Below are positions 16,792 through 25,121 of a stretch of 64,000 nucleotides of DNA, in pieces; positions within the stretch are counted from its first letter, which is position 1; every line of letters starts with the position of its first letter. The notes below the pieces were generated by a model. That model saw only the letters and a program-made list of their open reading frames with translations, ran no database searches and was not told where the DNA came from. The position numbers and the translations under genes are program-made. The DNA is from an uncultured Hungatella sp. (GTDB lineage: Bacteria > Bacillota > Clostridia > Lachnospirales > Lachnospiraceae). The stretch covers positions 27,936 through 91,935 of the forward strand of contig CAJUEJ010000014.1 of the NCBI GenBank assembly GCA_910585435.1, in the 5' to 3' direction.

Positions 16792-17946
16792 CTACCCCAA
16801 ATTAAAAACATCACAATATTTACAAATAGGCCAGTTCTGACGTCCGTTCTTTATTGCCTTACGTGCTTTTCCAAACATCTCACCATACCAGATCTCTTCT
16901 AAACTATTTATATTTAAATCCCCCATTGTATTTTTTCCTAAAGAATCATTACAGCAAAGAGATACTTTTCCATCTGGACGAACAATCATTTGTACAAATG
17001 GATTCACACAAGTATAGTTTTCGTATGATATTTCTTCTTTTCTATTTGGTACCTCACTTCCTCTGTTAGCTAGCATTTCCTTAGGTTTTCGTATAGAAAT
17101 TGTAACCTTTTTTATTAACTCTGGATGAGACTCACAATATTCTTTTATCTTGATAGAATTAGGTATTAATCTCAACTGTTGGTTATAGTTGTCAATAATT
17201 AATTCATCAAGATAATTCATAAGACGTTTAAATTTTTCTAATGTAAGTAACGTCCCATTTGTGAATAAGTACATTCTTGCTTTAGGAACCTTCTTGCGTG
17301 CATATTCATGCATGTCTAAAATTCTATCATCTAAAAATGGTTCGTTATTAGAATATAAAGAAAGCTGTCCACTATAATTAAGTTCTGATAATTCATTTAT
17401 AATTTTATAAAACAATGACCATTCCATTTTTTTCTCTACCCTAGACTCCCACTGAACACTAACAGGACAAAAATCACATACTCCATTACATCTATTATAT
17501 GTTTCAATTTGAATATTACTAAATAATGGTATATCATTGCTTAATTCCCTTACCCGACTTTCTATCAAAAGGTCTCTATTTTGATCAATTGATAATTGTC
17601 CATACTCTTGTTCTATAACACATTCTTTTCTGTATTTATACTGATTATAAACTAAAATATCCTCTGGAAAATACGATTTAAATTCAGGCATATATATTAT
17701 CCAGTAATCCAAATCATTTTGTTTCAATTGATATACTATATCCCGCCAATATACAGTAGCAATAATAATCTTAGGTTTAACTTTATCAACTTTATAGTAG
17801 TCCAAACCTACAACCTTTACACCTTCTACAACGTTTCCAAGCTTTTTATTATCAATAAAATACAAGACATTTTCTCTTCCATATTTAACTAGTGCATCTT
17901 TTCCCCATTTACCAGCTCCAAATATTGCAAAGTAATTTTTTTCCAT
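16792..17946 (-). CDS. radical SAM/SPASM enzyme with N-terminal Rossmann-like module
   Basis: 384 residues. Residues 1-100 are the locus-specific Rossmann-like module (YFAIFGAGKWGKDALVKYG, then FIDNKK). Then comes a radical SAM core with the CNGVCDFC iron-sulfur motif (about 153-160; the extra residue pattern is CxxxCxxC), a GNEP-like SNNEPFLD segment, and a C-terminal SPASM-like set of cysteines (CVNPF, SLCCND, CKYCD). The SPASM part should bind auxiliary clusters. Such enzymes do difficult radical chemistry such as dehydrogenation or epimerisation; the substrate here is unknown, and placement among glycan genes points to a sugar or carrier-bound polyol. ATG 17946 has GAAAGG upstream. Confidence 0.85.
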   Translation of the reverse strand: MEKNYFAIFGAGKWGKDALVKYGRENVLYFIDNKKLGNVVEGVKVVGLDYYKVDKVKPKIIIATVYWRDIVYQLKQNDLDYWIIYMPEFKSYFPEDILVYNQYKYRKECVIEQEYGQLSIDQNRDLLIESRVRELSNDIPLFSNIQIETYNRCNGVCDFCPVSVQWESRVEKKMEWSLFYKIINELSELNYSGQLSLYSNNEPFLDDRILDMHEYARKKVPKARMYLFTNGTLLTLEKFKRLMNYLDELIIDNYNQQLRLIPNSIKIKEYCESHPELIKKVTISIRKPKEMLANRGSEVPNRKEEISYENYTCVNPFVQMIVRPDGKVSLCCNDSLGKNTMGDLNINSLEEIWYGEMFGKARKAIKNGRQNWPICKYCDVFNLG

Positions 17947-17961
17947 TCTGCATACCTTTCT

Positions 17962-19203
17962 CTAATTCAATACAATCCACATAATATTGTGAAAGCCATA
18001 GTCACTTAAAAGTTTCATAATTTCTTTTTCGTTTCTTTTCGATACTGCGACCACTACCAATGCTTTATTTAGATTAGTTAAGTTTGTAATTTTTTTAATC
18101 CTTCTTCCTCTAAAAAGTTGCTTATTATCTTGTGGTTCTGTTACTGCAACTACATAATCAGTAATAGCTTTGTACTCTAAAACCCTAGCTACTTCTGTTG
18201 CTATAAAACCTGCTCCATACAAAATAACGAATTCTGATTTCCTTATTTTGTCTATTTGTTCATCTGATAAACATTCACTATATAATGGTTCCTGTCTAAT
18301 AAATCGTTTACAAAAATAGGAATCCGACGGATATTCCTTTAAACAAATTTCTTCAGATTTTTCTTGCTGGAATAAACATTGCAATCGATGTATCTCTTTT
18401 AGCCTTAAATCAAAATATCTCTCTATTTGTTGATTAATTTCATTTCTAAATTTTAAGGTGCGCCATTTATTCATCTCTGCCTCAAATAGAATTATTAAAC
18501 TTTCCAAATGAATCTTTTTTAGTGGAGATGTTACTGTAGAGCCCCTTCTATATCTTCTCAAATATAATTGATCTGATATGCACATAACTCTCTTAGCAGC
18601 CATATAATAAGAAAACATGCTATCATCTGCATATCGAAGTCCTTCTTCATCAAACAGATTATTTTTCAAAAAAAATTCTCTTTTATAACAATACAACACT
18701 CTATTTGCTATTACTCTATCATTATTTTTCATAAGTAATGCAAATAACTCTGGACCATTATATATTCCAGGATATTCTTGTTTTCTTACATATTCATTTT
18801 CCTCCCATATCTCAGTTATATAATCTTTATCTAAAAAGGCTTTAGCCGAAAATGCAAGTAAATCTAAATTATGATCCTTTACACAAGTATACATTCGATG
18901 TAATGCTCCATCTACCAATATATCGTCACTATCTATTGTGTATAGGTATTCTCCTTTAGCATATCGATAACCATCATTTCTTGTCGTGGCATGTCCCATA
19001 TTATGTAAATGTGTATATATTTTTATTCTGGAATCCATTCTTGCATATTCTTTTAAAATGAATTGTGAAGTATCTGTCGATCCATCATCCACACATACTA
19101 TTTCAAAGTTTACTCCTGTCTGCTTTAATATACTGTCCAAACATTCTCTCAAATACAATTCAACATTATATATAGGTACAATTACCGAAATCTCTTTCAC
19201 CAT
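17962..19203 (-). CDS. GT2 glycosyltransferase with C-terminal Rossmann-like module
   Basis: 413 residues. The N-terminal GT-A domain has SVIVPIYNVELYLRECLDSI, CVDDGSTD (about 38-45) and the metal-binding TIDSDDILVDGAL (about 90-100), so it is a family 2 transferase using an NDP-sugar. The last 90 residues (FVILYGAGFIATEVARVL, then VVAVSKRNEKEIMKLL) are the same Rossmann-like module found at the N-terminus of neighbouring methyltransferase and radical SAM proteins. It overlaps the preceding gene by seven bases. No membrane segment; it would act at the inner face of the membrane. Confidence 0.92.
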   Translation of the reverse strand: MVKEISVIVPIYNVELYLRECLDSILKQTGVNFEIVCVDDGSTDTSQFILKEYARMDSRIKIYTHLHNMGHATTRNDGYRYAKGEYLYTIDSDDILVDGALHRMYTCVKDHNLDLLAFSAKAFLDKDYITEIWEENEYVRKQEYPGIYNGPELFALLMKNNDRVIANRVLYCYKREFFLKNNLFDEEGLRYADDSMFSYYMAAKRVMCISDQLYLRRYRRGSTVTSPLKKIHLESLIILFEAEMNKWRTLKFRNEINQQIERYFDLRLKEIHRLQCLFQQEKSEEICLKEYPSDSYFCKRFIRQEPLYSECLSDEQIDKIRKSEFVILYGAGFIATEVARVLEYKAITDYVVAVTEPQDNKQLFRGRRIKKITNLTNLNKALVVVAVSKRNEKEIMKLLSDYGFHNIMWIVLN

Positions 19204-20987
19204 GCATCTCCTATACTTGCTATATCACATACTGTTATATTTGTTTTTATACACTCATATCGTTTCTTTATATTAATTTGTACATCATGTTCTACCGTAA
19301 TGAATTCCCATGCACCATCTTCATAAACTGCAATTTGTACTCCATCCCCAAAAATAAATAATTCAAATGCCTGGAGTTCTTTCTCTCTGCCGAAGAGAGA
19401 GTATATATATTGAAAATCCGGATTATAAATTCTTGAACGTTGAACTTTAATATATTCTGGCTGTATATATCTATAAGTTTCCTTTTTTAAAAGACTGCAT
19501 ACTATATTATTTAGTTCCATCAATGATATTAATCTTTTATCGCAGCATTTTGGTAATTCCGGACATTTTATAGCCATCGGAATTTCAATCAGATCTTTAT
19601 GATATGAAAACTTTGTCCTTTCAAGTTCCTGCAAGGTTTCATATTCTTTCATTAATATATTTCCATGATCTGCATATAAAAAAACTCTTCCAGGAAATAT
19701 TTCAAGAAATGGTATTAACATATCATCTATATATTCTAAAGCTTCTTTTTGCTGTTTTTCATAATCTGTCCGTAATTTTCCTCCTTTAGTATCTAAAAAA
19801 TCAAACATAATATTACTGCCATCCGCTACTAAGCTTTCTTCTGAATACGGATTTACATAAGAGTAATGACTTTCATATAATACATGAAGATAAAACAATC
19901 CTTTGTCTTCCTTCGAAGCATCACATATAAAATCCCACAGCTTCTCTGTAATTGTCTGTGAGTACCCTCTCCTCACTATTCTTTTGCAATCTACATATTG
20001 ATCTGAATCTGTATAGAAATATATCGCTCTATTCTGTTTACAAGCCTCTTTAATAAAAGCACATTCATCTTCTGATAACACTCTCTTTTCATAAAACTTG
20101 TCTTTCATATTGCAGTTTGAACCATAAACAGGAAATAAGCTTTCATAGGTAGATGTAGATAAAGAATAAGCTTGTTCAAAAAAATATGTATTTTTCTTAA
20201 CCCATTCCAAAAGTTTTGGAAGTTTTCCTGAAAGTAAATCCTTCCTTCTTAGCCCATCAATACATAACATTAAAACATTATCCGATGCTATAGCGGAGAC
20301 CAGCTCCTTTTCATTTTGATATAAATGTTCTAATCTGCTCAATAGTTTTTTATTTTCATCTTTTTCTGAAAACCCTGTTAATATCTTTGTATATCTTATA
20401 GCACTGTTGAAATCTTTTATTACAAGATATTCTTCAATAGTTTTTCTCAGATATTTTATTTTTTCTTCCATCAAAATTGCATTATTAAATCGAATCTGCA
20501 TTTCATTTATTACCTGATATTTACTATACGGGTGAGTTGCAGAAAAGTAGCTGGATTTTAATGTAATTCCATTATTGTTCAATTCATCATAAATATCTAA
20601 ATATTGAATTTCTTTATGATGGTTCGAAATTATTTTTTTAATTTCTTCTCTATAGATATAAGACGAAATAATAATTCCATCTATATTGTATCGTTCTATC
20701 TGATCATGTGTAATAATTTGGAATCCGCTGTTTTTCAACTCGCTTTTTGATGCATCCACAATAAATTTAACATTTTTCATTTCATTCATGAAATCTGCCA
20801 TTAACATCCTTGTATGTTTACCTAAACACCATATTGCCGGGTTATTATGCTTTTTACAAAACCTCTGTAATGCCTTTCTAATAATCTGATTTGTCGCTTT
20901 TTCCGATGTCGCTACATCAATCTTTAATTCCCGTAACAGCTTTTCATATTCGTTAATTATAGAACCTGTTTGTAGCTCTTCCTTCAT
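19197..20987 (-). CDS. alkaline-phosphatase-superfamily protein, copy 1
   Basis: 596 residues. From about 230 on it has the metal-site blocks of the sulfatase/phosphoglycerol-transferase group: LMLCIDGLRRKDLL, the probable nucleophile region SLSTSTYESLFPVYG (Ser/Thr), YLHVLYESH and FLYADHGNIL. There is no membrane anchor or signal peptide, unlike LTA synthases or EptA-type transferases. The N-terminal 150 residues (AIWCLGKHTRMLMADFM, FIVDASKSE, IDGIIISSY) resemble the Rossmann-like module of the locus in a more diverged form. It is a full-length paralogue of the product of 23349-25121. It could move or remove a phosphate, sulfate or phosphonate ester on a cytoplasmic glycan intermediate; direction of reaction not decidable. 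Confidence 0.75.
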   Translation of the reverse strand: MKEELQTGSIINEYEKLLRELKIDVATSEKATNQIIRKALQRFCKKHNNPAIWCLGKHTRMLMADFMNEMKNVKFIVDASKSELKNSGFQIITHDQIERYNIDGIIISSYIYREEIKKIISNHHKEIQYLDIYDELNNNGITLKSSYFSATHPYSKYQVINEMQIRFNNAILMEEKIKYLRKTIEEYLVIKDFNSAIRYTKILTGFSEKDENKKLLSRLEHLYQNEKELVSAIASDNVLMLCIDGLRRKDLLSGKLPKLLEWVKKNTYFFEQAYSLSTSTYESLFPVYGSNCNMKDKFYEKRVLSEDECAFIKEACKQNRAIYFYTDSDQYVDCKRIVRRGYSQTITEKLWDFICDASKEDKGLFYLHVLYESHYSYVNPYSEESLVADGSNIMFDFLDTKGGKLRTDYEKQQKEALEYIDDMLIPFLEIFPGRVFLYADHGNILMKEYETLQELERTKFSYHKDLIEIPMAIKCPELPKCCDKRLISLMELNNIVCSLLKKETYRYIQPEYIKVQRSRIYNPDFQYIYSLFGREKELQAFELFIFGDGVQIAVYEDGAWEFITVEHDVQINIKKRYECIKTNITVCDIASIGDAW

Positions 20988-20997
20988 TTAAATTCTC

Positions 20998-22164
20998 CTA
21001 GTCAAATATTCCAATTGGTTTGCTCCATAATATTGTTTTCTTATCTATTCCTAAATCAATCAATTGTTTTCTTATTTTCTCTGCTACATCTTTTTTATAA
21101 ACAGCTATCAATACTATGTCATAAGACTGAAATTTGACCTTCTTAACATCTTGCACTGTGGCATATTCAAAATAAAACTCTTTCTGATCTAACCATAAAA
21201 TCAGTTTACAATTCTGATATTTACATATTTGGTGGTAATAGTCTATTCCAACTTTCCCTGCACCATATAAAATTATTCTTTTACCTTTTAATTTTTCGAT
21301 ATCAAAATATTTATATTTAGGGATAAAAAAATTATTCAATTCGCTTAAAAGCTGTATAGACAGCAGACTAAAACGTTTTTTTACGATATTAATATAGTAT
21401 TCTGTATACCCTTCTCTTATCAAAATACTTTTTAATAAACTGTATAAACTATAATACTCCATAAGTCTATTTTCTGAATTCTCTTTTGATAATGAATCCT
21501 CTCTGATTCTATAGTGATAGAACCCCTCAGGAACACTAACATAATTTTGAACATGAATAAGGCAATGACACATAACTATTAAGTCTTCCCCATATGTTTG
21601 TGAATCAGGAACTTTTCCATAATGATTTACTATAAATTCCCGTTTAAACATATTGGACCATAAAGCTGGACATATCTCAGAATCTGGATATAATGAAAAA
21701 AGTTGTGATAACAAGCTCTCTCTTTTCTGAATATTTTTATGATGTATTATTTTAGTGGATGTGCCCTGCACACTATTTGTATCATCTGTATAATAGCCGA
21801 AATGGACCATTTCAGCTTGATATTCTTCTGCAATATTATATATTTTTTGATATACCTCTATATCTATAAAATCATCTGCATCTACAAAACCGATATATTT
21901 ACCTGTTGCAGAATTTATCCCAATGCGTCGTGTCTCTGTTGGCCCACTATTCTTTTTATGAATTACTTTAATACGCGGATCTTTTCTTGCATACCTATTA
22001 CAAATTTCACCTGATTGATCGGTAGAACCGTCATCAACTAAAATTATTTCCAAGTTATAATAACTTTGATTTCTAACACTCTCTATACATTGCTCCAGAT
22101 ATTCTTCAACATTATATATTGGAATAATAATGCTAATTATATCTTGTGATAAGGAATCTATCAT
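20998..22164 (-). CDS. GT2 glycosyltransferase with C-terminal Rossmann-like module
   Basis: 388 residues. GT-A family 2 domain: SIIIPIYNVEEYLEQCIESV, LVDDGSTDQSGEICNRYA, FVDADDFIDIEVY (metal-binding DAD). The last 90 residues, starting KRIILYGAGKVGIDYYHQI and including VLIAVYKKDVAEKIRKQL, form the recurring Rossmann-like module. ATG 22164 has ATAGGAG upstream, and ten bases separate its stop from the next start. Acceptor and donor cannot be told from sequence. Strongly AT-rich like the genes to its left. Confidence 0.92.
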   Translation of the reverse strand: MIDSLSQDIISIIIPIYNVEEYLEQCIESVRNQSYYNLEIILVDDGSTDQSGEICNRYARKDPRIKVIHKKNSGPTETRRIGINSATGKYIGFVDADDFIDIEVYQKIYNIAEEYQAEMVHFGYYTDDTNSVQGTSTKIIHHKNIQKRESLLSQLFSLYPDSEICPALWSNMFKREFIVNHYGKVPDSQTYGEDLIVMCHCLIHVQNYVSVPEGFYHYRIREDSLSKENSENRLMEYYSLYSLLKSILIREGYTEYYINIVKKRFSLLSIQLLSELNNFFIPKYKYFDIEKLKGKRIILYGAGKVGIDYYHQICKYQNCKLILWLDQKEFYFEYATVQDVKKVKFQSYDIVLIAVYKKDVAEKIRKQLIDLGIDKKTILWSKPIGIFD

Positions 22165-22202
22165 AATTTTTCTCCTATAATTTCAACCAGATATTATAGT
22201 TT

Positions 22203-23303
22203 CTAATTTTCCAATATCCCATCAAACAACCTTTCTATCTGTTGAATATATTCATCTAAATCAAATCTTTTTATCGATTCCCGGCACTTCCATGCTATCT
22301 GTTCTTTATCCGCTTCAAAAAATTTTAATATCTCTTCTACTGCCTCATCATCTGACTCAACTGCCTTTCCGCATGTCCCTTCATTTGCCAGAATCCTGGC
22401 TCCGCCAATAATAGAAGACACAAAGGGTTTATCCAATGCAACACTTTCCAATAAAGCCAAAGGAAAACCCTCCGCCAGGGAAAACAGGCAGCTTACATCA
22501 CATTGTGCAATAATTGGAAATGGATTTTCATAATATCCTAATAAGTGAACATAATTATTGATTTTTTTCTTTTCTGCTTCTGCTATCACAACTTCTTCCA
22601 GTTCCCCATATCCAAGATAATACAGATGAGCCTCAGGATTTTTTTCATGTAATTTTTCAAATATTCTCAATAATCTTAATGGATTCTTATTTGAATCCAA
22701 TCTTCCCACAGATAAGACATTCGGATGCTTCAGCCGGATGTCCGCAGGCTCTTTCGCCTTTTCTCTAACACTTTCTGTATCAATTCCATTATAAATAATT
22801 TGTATTTTTTCCTTATGTTCCGGAAATACATCCAGCAAGGACTGTGTTGTAATATCGCTGATAGATACAATTTTATCTGCTTTATAAAAAGCCTCTCTCT
22901 GCAGGTCCCTCTCTTCCGCCATATCAGGCTGGGTCAGATTGTAGACATCTCCATGAATCCACGCTATGTTTTTCTTCCCCTTTGGCAGAAGAAAAGAAGG
23001 CTTCAAATAGTTGAATGATACATACAGATCATAGTCCTGGGGAATATACTCTTTTATCACTTTATCCCACTCGTGATAGACATAATACATTTTAGCCTTC
23101 CGCTGTGGATCATCTGCTTTGACATAGTATGGATATATCTTTATATTGCTGTTTACAGGTTCTTGTTTTATATCAGCATGTATAATCTCCATAATACCAA
23201 TTTCATATTTCTCAGAATTTAAATGATTTACGATCTGAGTAAGCAAAGCCTCAGCACCGCCACCCCAGGAAAAAGAATTGATAATAAAAAATATCTTCTT
23301 CAT
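22203..23303 (-). CDS. GT4-type glycosyltransferase
   Basis: 366 residues, GT-B fold family 4. N-terminal glycine-rich acceptor region SFSWGGGAEALLTQIVNHL, then NVLSVGRLDSNKNPLRLLRIF at the start of the nucleotide-binding half and the E-x7-E type signature SLAEGFPLALLESVAL (about 285). Start chosen at ATG 23303 with AGGGAGG six bases upstream; an upstream in-frame codon at 23342 adds 13 unlikely residues. GC content by eye is intermediate, marking the right border of the AT-rich block. Retaining sugar transfer expected; substrate unknown. Confidence 0.9.
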   Translation of the reverse strand: MKKIFFIINSFSWGGGAEALLTQIVNHLNSEKYEIGIMEIIHADIKQEPVNSNIKIYPYYVKADDPQRKAKMYYVYHEWDKVIKEYIPQDYDLYVSFNYLKPSFLLPKGKKNIAWIHGDVYNLTQPDMAEERDLQREAFYKADKIVSISDITTQSLLDVFPEHKEKIQIIYNGIDTESVREKAKEPADIRLKHPNVLSVGRLDSNKNPLRLLRIFEKLHEKNPEAHLYYLGYGELEEVVIAEAEKKKINNYVHLLGYYENPFPIIAQCDVSCLFSLAEGFPLALLESVALDKPFVSSIIGGARILANEGTCGKAVESDDEAVEEILKFFEADKEQIAWKCRESIKRFDLDEYIQQIERLFDGILEN

Positions 23304-23348
23304 GCTAACCTCCCTGTTTCCTGTAAAGATTCCAATACCCAATATTAC

Positions 23349-25121
23349 CTATTGACAAATCTGCAATTTGCTAATATCGCTCACTGTAATTTCTTCTTTT
23401 ATTTTGTCTAACAACTTTTCTATATCAATACCACGTATCCTATGATCCTCCATATCATATACATCCATACTCCTGTCAGCATAGATCATCAGTTTCTTCC
23501 CCTCTGCAAACACAAAGCACTCAAACGCCTGCAGACATTGTTCCTTTCCAATCATCTGATACAAAAATCTGAAATCCGGATTGTACAGCTCTGAACGCCC
23601 CATCTTAATATACTCTGTATCTGATATGCTATAAGCCTCCTTCTGTAGCAGACTTACCACCATACTGTTCAACTCCATCAGTGATATCAGCCTACCATCT
23701 TCTCTTTTTCCCATTTCTGGTGAGCGAATTGCCATAGGTATTCTTGTCCATCCTTCGGAGCAGGTATATTCCATTTCTCCTATTTCTGACAGTTTTGTAT
23801 CGTAGTTCAATATCAGATTTCCATGATCCGCAAATAACAGCATCCTGCATCTCATGGGACGCAGCAATGGCTCCACCACATCATCCAGATAGTGAATCGC
23901 GTCTTCATGCTGCTTTTTATAGTCAGTGCGAAGGTGTCCGCCTTTTACCGGAAGAAAATCAAACAGCATTGCCGTCCCCTCTGAGCGCAGTTCCTCCTCC
24001 GTATAGGGATTTGAAAAAGTAAAATGACTTTCATACTGTTCATGCACATAGAACAACCCGTTGTCCGTCTTACATGCGTCCAGAATAAACTGCCACATTT
24101 TTTCTGTTACTGTAAGAGACTGTTCCACATAATGAATCGATTGTCCTTCTATAAAACGCTCCACATCTCCATATATATAGATTTCCCTCTTTTGCCTGTC
24201 CGCCAGAGAGGCGAATCTGCACTGTTCAATAGCCACTGCATTCTTTTCATAATACTTCGTCCTGAAATCATTGTTCTCACTATACACCGGAATCAAGCTT
24301 TCAAATGTAGATGTAGAATAAGAATACGCATTGGTAAACTGATACGCGGTTTCATCCAGCATTTTTTTCAGCTTCGGCATATCCTGCTCTGACAAATCCT
24401 GTCTTCGGAGTCCGTCCAGGCAAAATAGAAGTACATGGTTTTCTGATAAAGAGGCTGCCGTTTTTTTCTCCAAATCATAAAGCGTCTCCACGTCCGCCTT
24501 AAGCTCCTCTGCTCCTGCCCACTCCTTCAGCTTAAGGATTGCCGTACCGAAATCCTTGATATGAATATATTTCGTCACCAGCTCTTTATAAAGTCCGTCT
24601 AATTGTTCCTTATCATTCTGTTTTCTAATCTCTCTCTGCAGCTGATTGATCCTCTTATAGTGCTGATACGGATGATTGGAATAATAGTAGTCCGATTGTA
24701 CCATGATCCCTTCTTTTTCAAATTCATCATAGATATCAAGCACCGGGATAGAGGGATGCTTTTCTTTTAAAGTTTTCTTTAATTCTCTTCGGAATTTATA
24801 GGAAGACAGAATGATACAATCAATTCCCTGCCCTTCCATCTCCTCATCCTTTATCAGCACAAAACCGTTATCCTCTCCTGTCTGTGCATAATTATCAACA
24901 ATATATTTAACCTTCTTCAGTTCATACATAAAATCAGCCATGAGCATCTTGGTATGGCCGCCGTTACAATAGATTGCCGGTTTTTCTGCATCCTTCAAAA
25001 AGCTGCACAGTGAACGTCTGATTATGGCACTGACATTTCCCCCGTCCAGAGGCCGTTTTAGATTGTACTTTATAAATAAATTATCATACTGTCTTTTAAG
25101 TTCCTGTTCCAGACTGTTCAC
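23349..25121 (-). CDS. alkaline-phosphatase-superfamily protein, copy 2
   Basis: 590 residues, colinear with the protein of 19197-20987 over its full length: same N-terminal module (AIYCNGGHTKMLMADFMYEL, DCIILSSYKFRRELK), same HVLLFCLDGLRRQDL, STSTFESLIPVYSE, FYVHEQYESHF and LLFADHGNL blocks. Start is GTG 25121, overlapping the TGA of the upstream glycosyltransferase (GTGA), with GAGAGGAG upstream. It is less AT-rich than copy 1, so the two were either acquired separately or have drifted in base composition. Soluble, cytoplasmic by absence of signal or membrane segments. Likely modifies phosphate- or phosphonate-bearing residues; chemistry not known. Confidence 0.75.
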   Translation of the reverse strand: MNSLEQELKRQYDNLFIKYNLKRPLDGGNVSAIIRRSLCSFLKDAEKPAIYCNGGHTKMLMADFMYELKKVKYIVDNYAQTGEDNGFVLIKDEEMEGQGIDCIILSSYKFRRELKKTLKEKHPSIPVLDIYDEFEKEGIMVQSDYYYSNHPYQHYKRINQLQREIRKQNDKEQLDGLYKELVTKYIHIKDFGTAILKLKEWAGAEELKADVETLYDLEKKTAASLSENHVLLFCLDGLRRQDLSEQDMPKLKKMLDETAYQFTNAYSYSTSTFESLIPVYSENNDFRTKYYEKNAVAIEQCRFASLADRQKREIYIYGDVERFIEGQSIHYVEQSLTVTEKMWQFILDACKTDNGLFYVHEQYESHFTFSNPYTEEELRSEGTAMLFDFLPVKGGHLRTDYKKQHEDAIHYLDDVVEPLLRPMRCRMLLFADHGNLILNYDTKLSEIGEMEYTCSEGWTRIPMAIRSPEMGKREDGRLISLMELNSMVVSLLQKEAYSISDTEYIKMGRSELYNPDFRFLYQMIGKEQCLQAFECFVFAEGKKLMIYADRSMDVYDMEDHRIRGIDIEKLLDKIKEEITVSDISKLQICQ

